A stretch of 64,000 nt of DNA from Ampelocalamus luodianensis (Eukaryota; Streptophyta; Magnoliopsida; Poales; Poaceae), in contig CM070633.1 in the NCBI GenBank assembly GCA_036346255.1, positions 7,874,001-7,938,000 of the forward strand, given 5' to 3'. Position numbers and translations under genes: made by a program. Below are positions 46,670-58,195 of the stretch, in pieces. The notes beneath the pieces were generated by a model, which was not told the origin of the DNA, made no database searches, and saw only the letters and a list, made by a program, of their open reading frames with translations. How positions within the stretch are numbered: the stretch's first letter is position 1; every line of letters begins with the position of its first letter.

Positions 46670-49197
46670 TGTAATATCCCGAAGGTGGGATAAGTGAATT
46701 TTCGGGAGAGATTAAATGTTCGGGGGAGAATTATTTGGATTTTCGGGAAGGGCCCAGTAGAAAATGCACAATTTAATAGTCAGAGAGGGGGAAAAACGCT
46801 GTTTCATCACAACTTGGGCTTGGGCCCCTGGCCCATGTGGGTGGCCGACCAAGTGGAGGGGGGCGCCACCTCCCCTAAACCCTAGGCTGCCCCTCCCCTC
46901 TCCCTTTGGCCGCCTCCCCCACTCCTCCCATTGGCCGCCGCCCCTCCCCATCTCCCCTTGGCTGCCTCCCTCTCCCCCTTGCGCCCCCAATCCTCCCCAA
47001 GTCGCCTCCACCCTGCTGCCCTCCTGCCTGCTGTTGGAGAAGGAAGGCGAGGCTCTTCGCAGGGCTGTTGTTCAAGAAGGAGAAGGAGGGGAGGGACAAG
47101 GAGAGGATCGTCTTCGAGGCTAGTTCATCGTCGTCCCGCGGGTCTTCAAGGGTAATGAAGTGTTTCCCCTGCTGTTTGATGGGTTTTAGTTGCGAATTCG
47201 ATTAGTTGCGTTAGATCGTCTTGCTGCCGGTAAAACGTTCAGTTCTGTCCAGGAAGTTGTGCGACGGTTTTCGCGACCTTAGAGGCAGAATTAGGAGTTT
47301 TGATCTCCTAGAGTTTTGTAGGTCTTGTTCTTAGCTTTCAATGGCCACCAAGAACGCCCAAATCCGATTAATGGTTAGAAAGTTATGAATTGTTTAGTGC
47401 CGCTGTCTGGTTAATCTGTCAACATCCTAACAGTCCGTAGAAAACTGAGTTAATCTATTAGTTAAAGACGAAATCAAAGGATCTCAGTATAACAAAAAAT
47501 GTAGTTAATTTCCATACCTTTTCATAGAGATAGAGAACGCAAGATTTGGACTTTCGTAGCAAAAGTTATGATGGTTTTAGTGATCTGTCCAGAGAATCCG
47601 ACGTGATAATTGTTGCTCTGTAGATTTGCTTGGTAGGGGCAGTAGTTGGCATAATCAAAAGGGCTCCCCAACTAAGTTTATTTAGGTAATTCAATTACCT
47701 TTCAATTATGTCCAAGAACACTTAATTTGGACTCCTGACCAGAAAGTTATGTATTTTAGAAGTTCACTATCCGCAGTGAACACCAAAATCGATCGCCAGA
47801 AATTAGAAGATTGGAAACGCTTGGGAGTTTAGCGAGTTATATTGTGTTGTTATTTATGCTATTGGTCCAGTATGTTGGTCTTAGATTGAGGTTATCTTTA
47901 TGTTCAGGTGGGAGCGTGATCCCAGGGGCAGCGCCCTCTCCGCGTCCACCGTTCTCGTACGGTTGAGGCAAGTATTCGGGTTATAGCATATCTATGCTTT
48001 TATGCTGAGAGTGTTTGTGTTTTACTCGTAATAAGTCATGCATGAATGTTAATGTGATGAGTTTCCATTTATCTTGATGAATGCTAGTTATGGTTAAAGT
48101 GGATGTTAATATGATGAGTTCCAATTTATCTTGGTGAATGCAAGTACTCTGATTGAGAGAATAATGATGAATGTTTGATATAGGGTGCTAGTACTTTGTT
48201 GCGTAATAACAATGCATGCTTTATAGTGTGATATGTATGTTTAAGGATGGTGAACACTTGAGTTATGATTAACTGTTACTCATGAAGGATTGTTCATGTT
48301 TGCTAGTATTATGAATATATGTGCTATTCATGGATACTAGAATGCTAAGAATGTCAATGATGAGGAATGCTAGAAGTATGAATAAGTTTATTCATGCATG
48401 TCGTTGTTGTGAATCCATATGTATGATGTTTTAAAGTTGTTCATGTGCATCATGCAATCATATTGGAGGATTGGTCACGTGGTGACTATGCATGATCGAG
48501 GTCCCCGTCATGTAGATGACGGGCTTGAGGTCCCCACATTCGTGGAATGTGGGCAATGAGTAAAGAGGTCCCCATCATTAAGATGATGTGCAAAGGTCCC
48601 TATACAAGTGGTGTATAGGCTCTTGGTCCCTGTGCCAGAGGGCACAGGCAAGGGTATCCATCGACGGATGTATACCCCGCATTACCGGTAAAATACGAAA
48701 AAGAGATAAAGTTCAAAAGGTGCATTGCATGGTCGCATTACATAAGCATGAAGGCTATGTTTAGTGTAATATTTACTTTGGTATATTGATGCTATTACTG
48801 TGAGTTTAACTTTAGCCTTGTTGATACTTGCTGAGTCTTTGGGCTCACTCTTGCTTTGATATGTTTTAGGTACAACTGGCAAGATCGGCATGCATGGGAG
48901 GGAGTAGATGTTTGGATGCACGCACTACCACTCAACCTTAAGAATTACTTATAGATGGTTTTGAGATTCAGATTAATTGTAATAATGAGAATAGCAAATT
49001 TTGGTTATGTTTAATAGATTATCTTGCATGCTTGAATGAACTTGAATATGGAGTTTATCACTAATTGCCATGATTATTTGTTAGAGCCTCGGTATAGTTG
49101 ACTATACAAAAGAGGTTGTGCCAAAAATTGGTATCAAGATTTAGTTTAATTTTAATTCTAGTAGCATTCCAGGCTCGTTGTGAGTTGGGGTGTTACA
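46670..49197 (+). mobile_element. Solo LTR of family C (2.5 kb)
   Basis: A perfect target duplication, CATAC, lies at 46665-46669 and 49198-49202. The LTR starts TGTAATATCCCG and ends GGGGTGTTACA. It is inserted in the outer family D LTR, and the host sequence resumes at 49203 exactly as in the sister D copy (AAGACATACAACC context near 45665). It has a GC-rich pyrimidine tract (46860-47030), an AT-rich middle and a hairpin array at 48498-48680. A truncated copy lies at 23756-24430. Confidence 0.93.
48498..48680 (+). repeat. Array of six hairpins, most preceded by GGTCCC
   Basis: Perfect stems are CCCGTCAT/ATGACGGG (48504-48523), CCCACATTC/GAATGTGGG (48533-48553), CATCAT/ATGATG (48573-48588), CCTATACA/TGTATAGG (48599-48619) and CCTGTGCC/GGCACAGG (48629-48648). 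A sixth, GGGTATCCATC paired with GATGTATACCC, has one mismatch (48652-48677). Loops are 3-5 bases. The first five arms overlap or follow a GGTCCC word. Stem sequences differ from hairpin to hairpin while the layout is constant. No protein is encoded. Confidence 0.9.
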
Positions 49198-49720
49198 CAT
49201 ACAACCTCCACTTAAATAAAGATGCATGTAGAATATGTATAGGTCTGCTATTCTACACGTCAGTCTTGCGAGTACAATTTTGTACTCAGTTTCCTTGCTT
49301 AATATTTTTGGATGCAGAGGAAGGAGGTGAGCCCCAAGGGCCTCACTTCTGTGAGTCGTGCTGTGGTGGTGTGTGGGACGACTAGCTCGGCGGCCCGGTC
49401 GGTTGCCCTGTGGTTTATGAGGCTAACTGATCGTATTTTGGTTTAAGCCATCTTATGGCGTCTTTTGCTTTGACTGTTCCCTTTTAACTTGTTGTTATTT
49501 GGCCAGTCGGCCCGTGTTGTAATGACTCTACTTATGTACGTCTTTTGCTAGACTTGTTTTATCTTGGTATGAATGTGATGCCTATTTTGTTAAGGGGTGT
49601 GTATCTTTCATTTATTCAGGAAGTATACGCATCTCGAGTCTTGGTTTATTTAATTTGTGGTGTTAGGGTCAGTGGATGACTAAACATTACAAGTTAAGTA
49701 AACCGGGGTCTCACAGGAAA

Positions 49721-50165
49721 GGCTACGGTGCTAGAAGGGAGGAGAAGGCTTCGGCGCGGTGGGAGAGGGGAAGGCTGTGTCGTAGGGAAGGGGGAGGCGG
49801 TGGGCGGGGAAGAAGGGAAGGCACCAGTCACGAGGAAGGAAGCGTGCGGTGGGAGAGAGGAAGGCGGTGTCGCGGGAAGGGGGCGGCGGGCGAAGAGGGG
49901 AGCGATGGTGGCGGGGAAGGCAAGAGGAGAGTCGGCACTAGGAAGAGGAGTAGACGACGGGAGGAGTCAACGGAGGGGAAGAGTCGGTAGGGTTCCATCT
50001 GAGCAGAGAGGCCAATAGAAGGAGAAGGGAGGAGAGGCGTCGGCTGGCGGTTAGTGCGATCAATCGACCAAGAAGCGATTCGCACGTGTACAAACGCGAT
50101 TGGCCAAAAATCACAAAACCGAGTACGTGGACGGCCTGAGGGAGCGGCGATCTCTCCTCCTATTA
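49721..50165. other. GC-rich continuation of the sequence at 36740-37016
   Basis: After removal of the family D insertion this block continues the GC-rich DNA at 37016. It contains an imperfect tandem duplication of about 107 bp (49758-49870 region, units beginning GGTGGGAGAG.GGAAGGC). Frames are open because of composition; no domain is seen. Confidence 0.4.
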
Positions 50166-52125
50166 GAAATTGAATATTATGCGATCTCCGCCAACAATCT
50201 CCCAAAGGAACAAACAACATATTTACTTGGCATGTTTACGCGAAGTCATGGGGGTAGTGAACCTCGTCAGGGAGGAGTGGTCGAAGTATCTAGATTTGTA
50301 ATGCAAAGGATCACAGCGCGAACATTACTCGACAGAGGTATTGTACAGCGCCGTAGAAACACCGAAACATTTTAATGCACCGATTTACTGTAGAAAACAT
50401 TGTATCTTTTAATCTGGGCATTTTTTTTATCAAACAATGGAGATTGTCTAGTGTCAATTATTGTAGATCATCTGTATTTGGAGCTTCAATGAAGATGATC
50501 TATTTCCACGGTGGAAGCTATCGGCTGTTGTTGAGGTCATCGTTCCCTTCCCTCGTTTGCGGAAAAGGCGGAAAAGAATCGACAAGCACCCAGCAGCTAG
50601 CCCGGACACTCATTGCTAACTTTCGCGATGGGTACCTATAGATTAGGAAAATCACATGTAAACTTACCCACTTATTTCATCAAACAATCTCGAATACTAC
50701 GTACATTAAGTGCAATCATCCTTTGTTGCAAACCTGTAACCAGGGGTGGATATGAAAATCTTACCCGTGTCAAAAGCTTATAAATAATTTCTCGAAAAGT
50801 CACTAAACATTTTAGTCCGGCCTAAGAATAATATGCCCAGAGGGTTATGAGTTGTGACTAACTCCGCCCCTACACTGAACAACTATCCAATTTTGGTTCT
50901 AGAAAAAGTAAACATGGCCAAATTGCGGCTGTTCTTCTATGGGGAAAAAAAAGGCATACTCGTAGAGTCGTAGTTATTGTTAATCCTGAAGGCTGAAGCG
51001 ATAATAAATCTCCTGGCGTGGCAACTTTGTGAATAACCCCAACACACCAGGGACAGACCCGTCAGGCGACCCAGGCGCGGGCCCCGCAGCGCAAGACCTA
51101 CGCCGCCGGCCGCACCTCGCGCAAGGGAGCAACACGTGTCCGCGGTCCGTGCGTGAAAAAGGCGGCGGGAGGCGTGGCGTGGTTGGTGGGTGTGACCTGG
51201 TGGACGACCCACCCCCGTCCTCGTCATCAGCATCAGCCTCCGCTTGTTGTGGATAAGGCCGCGGCCGGCTGGAAGTGGCACCGTAAAGCGACAAAATTAT
51301 TGGGGCACAGGGCGACTGGACTTTGGACCTCGTAGCCGGCCGGCTCTATCTCGTTTTTTTGGGTACGGTGTATGTGTTTGTATAACGGATCTTAGATAAA
51401 TAATACATCACGTGTTAAATTATATTAATATTAAGTCTAATTATGTTAAATTTAAATAATATACTATTGGAATTTGAAAACAGGCAAGGCTGCTCTAACT
51501 TTTGTTTGTCAACCTACCTTTATTGCTCTTCAATCTAGCCCTATCAAAGGAGAAAAAATATCTTCACTTTTAGTGCTCGATCTTTTCTTTGCATTACGTG
51601 CGCCATAGATAGTTAATATGTAAGAATTTATCAATTTACAAAAGATATCCGACGATAATTCTGCTCAATTTTTTTGCAAAGATCACTTAATGTGTTGGGT
51701 GAATTTTCACATGATGCTCGGAAGGCAAAACAAATTTAACAATGTGAAAGCATTTTGATATATCTAGACCAACTTCACGTAAGAGATGAATAGATAGAAA
51801 CAATAGAGTGCTCATGCGTTGTAACGGAACCATAAACTTTACACTCAATAGATATGCGGTGGGCAAGAGGAGCAAATCAAGCAAGGGGACGACGGCGACG
51901 GCACGAGAAGGGGCAGCCTGATGGTGGTGACCCGCGAGACAGGCGACAACGGCGGACCCTCCGAAGGTGGCGGAAGCTTGGCAACACCTTGGATGCACAT
52001 ATCCCTCGCCAGCGGCGCCAGAGGCCACCAAATTTGAATCGAATCGAGGCCTAGACCGGATCAGTGGTGCTTGGCCTTGAGAAGCCGGACGAACAGGTAA
52101 GGCACGCGATCCACAGGTAGTACGA
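50166..52125. other. Unassigned low-copy-looking DNA
   Basis: It holds a GC-rich island at 50990-51270 with ACACGTGTCC (an ACGTG core) at about 51133-51142, an AT-rich stretch at 51370-51700 and a second short GC-rich stretch at 51860-52050. No conserved protein or element end is recognisable. Confidence 0.3.
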
Positions 52126-53061
52126 CGCGCTGTGATACGGATCTACTAGAAACTCAAGAAGAGACGATAGGTTGTGGTCCAATCTTTTACTGTACAACGA
52201 CCACTTTAATCTCCCTTTGGTTCGGCTGAGCAATCAAGATGTAGCTGAAACCTTAATCCTGAATTCCACCGAAACAATAGCCGCCAAATTCCTTGACCTC
52301 ACGTAACAACAAAACTAGTGATTCGGTAATCGCACAGCAGTAATAGATCACCCCTGTCTTGTTTCCACGAAGTGCAGCAAAGAACTAGATAAACAATCTT
52401 GGTTTACATGCAATCCATCAGGAGAAGATGCAAACCAGAGAGACAGAGAGAATAATTTGCAAACCAATCAGAAACAGAGAATTGCAAATTAAAGAGCCAG
52501 CAGCCTTCAATTGGATGCGCCTAAAATAGTCCTAGATCTTGCTAGCACAAACTCCATGCGCCAACACCTCTCAGCACTTTTCTGTATTTTCTCCAAAATC
52601 CAAACTTCATGTTTACAATGTGCGGCCATGGGGTTATATCCCCCACAAGCACGATCTGGGCCTAAAGCCCGACTCCGACCCCAGGCCTCACGTAGTCACG
52701 AGACCCACTCGTCGGACTACTCAACGCAATCCACTCTGATTCCTTCTACTAAAGCCGGAAAGTCCTCAAATAAACCGGACTGGTTTTGAGAGGAACTCAA
52801 GAAACCGAACTCAACCCACAAGGAAAACAACGCAGAGAACCCACATAGAAACCACTGTAGCTTAGCTCCTCCTCTCGCACCTTTGCACCGTGGACCGGCT
52901 GTTTCCCTTGGCGCCATCTTGGCCCAGGCCGTCTCCTTGTGGCCGCATCAGGCTGCCACATGAGGCGGCTATGCTCCGCTCGGCAGCGCTCTGGGGATGG
53001 ATCTCGAGGTCGCAGGAGACTCCGGCGGTGGTGAGCTCCATCTTCGACGGTAAGGCGGTAG
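52126..53061 (-). mobile_element. Probable copia-type LTR fragment
   Basis: Read on the minus strand, the region has LTR character: a TATAACCCC stretch near 52645, pyrimidine-rich leader-like text, then CCGTATCACAGC at about 52126-52137, which resembles a degenerate TGGTATCAGAGC primer-binding site. It is interrupted at 53061 by the gypsy element and its flank resumes at 61197. Ends are not proven. Confidence 0.35.
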
Positions 53062-54075
53062 TGATGAGGGCATCCCTAACACTTATACATCTTTCCTATT
53101 GGTGGTCATACACATGCGAGGTGGGCGTCATACGTGGCGCTACAAATAATTCAAGTCTGAAGTGCATATTGGTCCTTGGCGAGCAAGAGCTAAACTTCTA
53201 AATCAACGGTGCTTTTGTTTCTTAATGAATCTTCTATTGTCATTGATGAGAATTGGGTATTACCTCATGCAAATGTTTGTGCATTGTCGAGTTTGAACAT
53301 TGTGAAGCCTTTGGAACCAAGAGGAGGCGGAGTCAAAGCAATGGAGGAGAAGCTCACGTGGGTCAACCAAGGAGAAAAGCCCAGAATTCAAGCCCAATTC
53401 GGATCTTCCACAAGTGCAACGAAATTCATCTCGGAATCAACTCGAATTCAATTCGGATTCGGTTCGGGACAGCCAACAGGGCTGTAATAAAACCATAACT
53501 TTTGCATACGAGTCCGATTGGGGTGTTCTTGGACTTGTTTGAAAGCTTATTCCAAGGCCCACACAATGGTTTTGGCCCAGCTTCAGAAGACGTGCGGTCG
53601 CGCCGCTATGGCGAAACAATGTGACGGACTTAAGTTAGGTTTTCCTTTTTGTGTGTTTTTAGGTCTTAGCCGAGTTAGAGTTTGATTCGGCATGTGTGGC
53701 GGCCCTAGGCGTGCGTGAGTCGTGGAGGTGCCTTAAATACCCTTGCCCTCCCTTGTATCCATTAGACCAGTTTATTCATAAGATTGAAACATAGCTATTG
53801 CTTGTTCTTTCGACCCGAGTTCATGCGAGGACTTTGAGAGAGGACTAGGCGATCAATTGTTCGTTCGCAATTCAAGGTCAAGCCGTCGTTCCATTGGGAA
53901 TCGGGGACTTGGCGTTAAATGCGTTCGTGGTCTCGCGACGAACAACTACCCGGTGTGTTGTGGCGTTTTCGAAGAGTTGAGGTTCGTGCATTGGCGAGTG
54001 TTCACTAGCGACATCGTCTACTTAGCATCAACTATCCACGGTTTCTCACCGAGAAGATCGGGCCTCCCCGTATCA
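53062..54075 (+). repeat. 5' LTR of the complete gypsy element
   Basis: It starts TGATGAGGGCATCC, ends CCCCGTATCA and is 1,014 bp long. A TTAAATACCC stretch near 53729 may serve as the TATA region. It matches the 3' LTR at about 1% substitutions but with about twice as many single-base indels. Confidence 0.95.
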
Positions 54076-54077
54076 TG

Positions 54078-54087
54078 TGGTATCAGA
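54078..54087 (+). other. Primer-binding site of the complete gypsy element
   Basis: TGGTATCAGA begins two bases after the 5' LTR and matches the start of the initiator tRNA-Met complement (TGGTATCAGAGC). Confidence 0.85.
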
Positions 54088-55949
54088 TTCTAGGTTTACT
54101 CGGTGAGAACTTCTTTACCGTAGTTAGATTCGTTTTCTTTCCTATCGTACAATAAACCAAAATTGCGATACCAAAACCGTAGTTTAATCTTTATTTCTTG
54201 TGCGTTTAGTTAAGTTTTCATCCATTAGAGTTTTGTTTTATTCTTTGATCCTTGTGTTTCCATTGCGTAGCTTAATCTTTATCAAAAAAAAATTGCTGAT
54301 TGAACTCCTCAATTAGCACCCAAAACCATCATCCGATCTGTCCAGTGCATTTGTCTTGCCAGGCACAATCCGAGACAGTGTTGTTTCCTTATCCGAACTC
54401 TTTGGTGGGACTAGAGTCCTAATCAACCTCTAGCCCAAACACAATCCGAGTCCAATTGGTCCATCTTGAGTTGCGGCCACTACATCATAGCCAGTAGAAC
54501 CACATTTGGTGTCCTTTATATCCTTTCATCTTGAGACTAGCTATTGATATTGCACCTAGAGGTGCTCATTCAAGTTGATTACACGTTCTTTGTTTTGTGA
54601 GGTTCTTGTGATTCCACGGGAGCAAAGCGAGAGGAAAAGAAGGAAAAGCGACGCATATAGAAAGAGCGGCATAATAATAAAAAACGCTAACTTTTGCATC
54701 GACCTCCGATTGGGCGTTTCTTGATCCGTTGGAAAGAAGCGAGAAAATAGAGCCAAAAAAGAAGTGCGGAAATCGGGGTTTACATCCGCGTAAGCCACGG
54801 AGCATACGTGTGCGGAAAACCGACCCCAAAAGGTCGTTTAGGGCCTCAAAGCGGGCCGCAAACCGAGAAAAATTCGGTTTCTGATTTCGCTCAAAATTGT
54901 GAGCCCCTCTGCGGTGATTCTAAGGTACCCGTGACGACGACATCCCTTTTCGAGTTGATCGCGCATACTTTTAGCTTCTCTGATGCGGGTCATCTTTTTG
55001 GCTTGTGTTTTTCAATTTTGATTGAGCAATCTTGTGCCCTAGTATATTCCTTTGCAATTGGCTAGCGTCTATCCCGTACTTGGTGCAAAAGCAGGCTGGT
55101 TTCATCTCTTTTTCGCTCGCTAGCTCAGTCCTTTGTTTGCATTAAGTCTCATTTATCCTTGCGTGTGCGTTCATACACTTCAGCAAACTCATTGGATCGA
55201 CACATAGGCAAAATACTCTAGCTTGGATCATTACTTAGCTTTACAATACCTTGAATATCAGTTGCATAGGATATACACATACTGTCCAAGCTCCACCTAC
55301 ACCGTTTGTGTACTCCCTTGCTCTTGGTTACGCTCCTACATTACGGGTTAAGGTCGTTCATTTGTCTGGTGTCGTTTGCCATCCTTGATTCACTTTGGAG
55401 CAGTAGCTTGTCTTGTTTCGGGGCGGTGAGTTGCGAGCGTAATGAGAGCTTTTGTTTTACTAACCCGGATATAACCTCGTTTCTTGTTTGTGAGTTGTTG
55501 CTATGTCGGTCACGAGGAGGATACACCTAATCCGGGCGCGGTTCACGTGGGCGAGTACACTCGGTTCGCGAGATGCTACAAAAACAACTTCAAGATGGTG
55601 ACAATGGCGTGCGCGATGAACTCGGGAAGTTGGTGGGTGAACACCCTCGGGAGGAGGTCACACAATTGCGTCGGACCATCAACAATAACTTCACGAGCTA
55701 CGCGCCATGTTAGCTCAACACAATCGTGGGAAGTGCGGTGATGATGCAGTGTGCGCGCCCTCGGCCGTTTGCACAATGAGGCCGAGGATGAGCATGCTAT
55801 TCGTGTGGATGAGGAGCGGCGGCGGCGGGCGCGTCGCATGGCGGTGCCGCCAAGCGTCGGGATGGCGGCGCGGCACGCCCTCGAGCTCATAGGCGTGGCG
55901 AGGCAGCAGCGGCGGCGGTGGAGCGCACCGGGGTGTCCACGGAGGAGGT
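54088..55949 (+). other. Leader and presumed 5' gag region of the gypsy element
   Basis: This is long, non-conserved sequence between PBS and the recognisable gag core. A stretch at 54670-54740 (AACTTTTGCATCGACCTCCG) resembles LTR text near 53495-53520. From about 55560 the composition becomes coding-like, but frames are broken. Confidence 0.45.
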
Positions 55950-56900
55950 GTGCATCGTGCACCTCGTAGCATGGCGGATGAGGCCGAGCAATGGGATGGC
56001 GATTTCCCGTTGGCGACTACGATGACCAGCAGCGCCACCATCGCAACAACGTGCGGCGTCGACACGGCAGCGCGAAGCGATTTTGTCGCTAAGCCCAAAT
56101 TTACTCTTCCTATATTTTCGGTGAGTACGGATGTGGAGCAATACCTCACTTGGGAGTGAAGGTGGATAAGTTGTTTGAATGAACAACTATTCCAATGAGA
56201 AGAAGTTGTTGCTTGCTTCCAATAGCTTGGATGATTATGCTACACATTGGTGGGAAGCGATTCATTAAATAGCGCATGGAGCGCCATGAGTTGCGATTAT
56301 CACACGGGAGCGGATGAAGCGACATTTGCGGGCGCGCTTTGTACCTCGCCACTGGCGCTCACTATTTGAGAAGTTGTGCGGTGCGACAAGGTATGAGTCA
56401 ATTGATGAATATCATAAGGAGATGGAAACTATCATGATACATGCGGATGTCGCGAGAATGAAGAAACGGACCATGGCGAGATTTCTAGCGGCATGAATCA
56501 TGCTTGTCAGCGCATTGTCAATCACCATCCCTATAATGATATGATTGAGTTCTGCACCAAGCACGCGGCGGCGACAAGTGATTGAAGATACCGCGGTTGT
56601 TTGCCGTTCCGTCCTTGGCCGATCCGGGACAGCCATATAACAACGGCCGGCCAAACAAGAGCACTCCGTGGAAAGCAATTCGGCAATCGCGATTCCCAAG
56701 TAAGTAAAGTGGGAGTACCCGGCCGGTGCGTCGACTGCGGCGCCGGCGCTAGTGCGACCTCGTCTATGGGGTCAACAGTCGTTCACGTGACATCATTTGC
56801 CACAAGTGCAAGGGTGTTGGCCATTTGAGGAATTGCCCAAATGTCGAACTATGCTTATCACGAGGATGGCGGTTATGTTTGACTAGTGATGACGAGTCGC
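55950..56900 (+). pseudogene. gag remnant of the gypsy element
   Basis: The capsid core appears as KPKFTLPIFSVSTDVEQYLT (about 56090-56150), then in other frames MKRHLRARFVPRHWRSLFEK and a YHKEMETIMIHADVARM block (56314-56490). A zinc knuckle, C-HK-C-KGVG-H-LRN-C, follows at about 56799-56836; its last spacing is one residue short of CX2CX4HX4C. Several stops and frameshifts occur. Confidence 0.85.
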
Positions 56901-57059
56901 TTGATGCGCAACCAGTCTTGCTGCGATGACATAGAACAATGTGAGTGCGATCACGAGTTTCCTAACAGCGAAGCGGTATTCCATTGTTTGCGCCCAAGGT
57001 GCTTAGTGTGATGCCATCGCCGTCACTCGAGCAATGGTGCAATTTGTTTGAACTTGGCG

Positions 57060-57400
57060 AAGCTTGATAAGGGTAAGATGCAAAGTGATCATTGATGGCG
57101 GAAGTTGTCACAATTTGGCTAGCAAGGATATGTGTCATAAGTTGGGTTTGAAGTACTTGCGCATCCACGTCCTTATCATGTGCAATGGTTGGCGACAAAG
57201 AGGAAGTGAAGGTGAACTATATGGTGCGAGTGGCGTTTTCTATTGGGAAGTACACCGACAACGTAATTTGCGATGTTGTGCCTATGACGGTGTGTCACTT
57301 GCTCTTGGGGCCAGCCATGGCAATATGACCGTTCTGCTGTTCATGATGGGCGTACAAATCGCTACACATTTCGATGGAATAATATGGATATCATCTTGAA
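57060..57400 (+). pseudogene. Aspartic protease remnant of the gypsy element
   Basis: The active-site block reads RCKVIIDGGSCHNLASKDM, the D-G-G-S variant common in plant chromovirus-type proteases. The frame is lost shortly after; later sequence resembles SLLLGASHGNMT-type text in shifted frames. It is inactive as read. Confidence 0.75.
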
Positions 57401-57785
57401 GCCCCTTACACATAGCAGTTGTGAATTCTTCAATGCGAAAATTGAGATGCGTTGAGGCGCCAAAGAGCGAGAAGAATTTAGTGATGTTAGCCACCAAATC
57501 GAAATGAGAGAATTCAGCGAAGATCCCAATTTGGTGCACTTTGTACTATTGTACAAAGGCCTTGCTTTCGACTAACGACTTGTCTTCTCTTCCTAGTGGT
57601 GTTGCTTGTGTTTTGCGGGACTTGACGTCTTTCCAAGCGAGGTACCAGTGGGCTACCACCAATTCGTGGGATAGAACATAAGATCGATTTGATTCGGGAG
57701 CGTCATTGCCGAACCGACCACCGTACCGCACCAATCAGAAACAAAGGAAATTGAAACAAGTACAGAGCTTCTCTCCAAAGGGTAT

Positions 57786-58195
57786 GTGCGTGAAAGCTTA
57801 AGCCCTTGTCTTTGTTCTGTTATTTTAGTTCCTAAGAAAGATGGTTCATGGCGTATGTGCGTAGATTGTCGAGCGATTAATAATATCACAATTCGATATC
57901 GTCATCCTATACCTCGCTTAGATGATATGCTAGGCGAATTGAGTGGTCTTTATTATTTTTCTAAGATAGATTTGCTTGTGATGGTTACCATCAAATTAGG
58001 ATGCATGAAGGGGATGAATGGAAAGCGACATTTAAAACAAAATTTGGGTTGTATGAGTGGTTAGTCATGCCTTTTGGTTTAACTAATGCACCTAGTACAT
58101 TCATGCGCTTAATGAATCATGTTTTAAGGCATTTGATTGGTAAATTTGTGGTTGTGTACTTTGATGATATTCGATTTCTGATCATGATGAATCGA
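57786..58195 (+). pseudogene. Reverse transcriptase remnant of the gypsy element
   Basis: Blocks are VILVPKKDGSWRMCVDCRAI, YRHPIPRLDDMLGELSG, FSKIDL, then after a frameshift WKATFKTKFGLYEWLVMPFG, LTNAPSTFMRLMN and the catalytic VVVYFDDI (about 58149-58172). All key RT blocks are present, but at least one frameshift near 57975 and another after YFDDI break the frame. Confidence 0.9.

Larger units (their letters stand above)
37022..49715 (+). mobile_element. Solo LTR of family D (about 5 kb) with two solo LTRs nested in it
   Basis: A perfect target duplication, GGAAA, lies at 37017-37021 and 49716-49720. The outer LTR starts TGTAACATCCCAAC and ends GGGGTCTCACA. Its own sequence is 37022-41048, 46180-46669 and 49203-49715, together about 5.0 kb, matching the 5.1-kb nested sister copy. 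No PBS, PPT or coding domain is present. The sections share with the sister copy the start (CTTGTGTTTCAAATGTAAG), the exon-like block near 40442-40535 and the region around CTATTCGAATAG (46424-46435). Confidence 0.9.

Noticed and set aside
48498..48680. CRISPR-like repeat array
   Set aside because: The repeated units are hairpins with different stems, without a constant repeat and unique spacers, in a plant LTR.
50990..51270. Protein-coding first exon in the GC-rich island
   Set aside because: Both strands are open through GC bias and no conserved peptide is seen.
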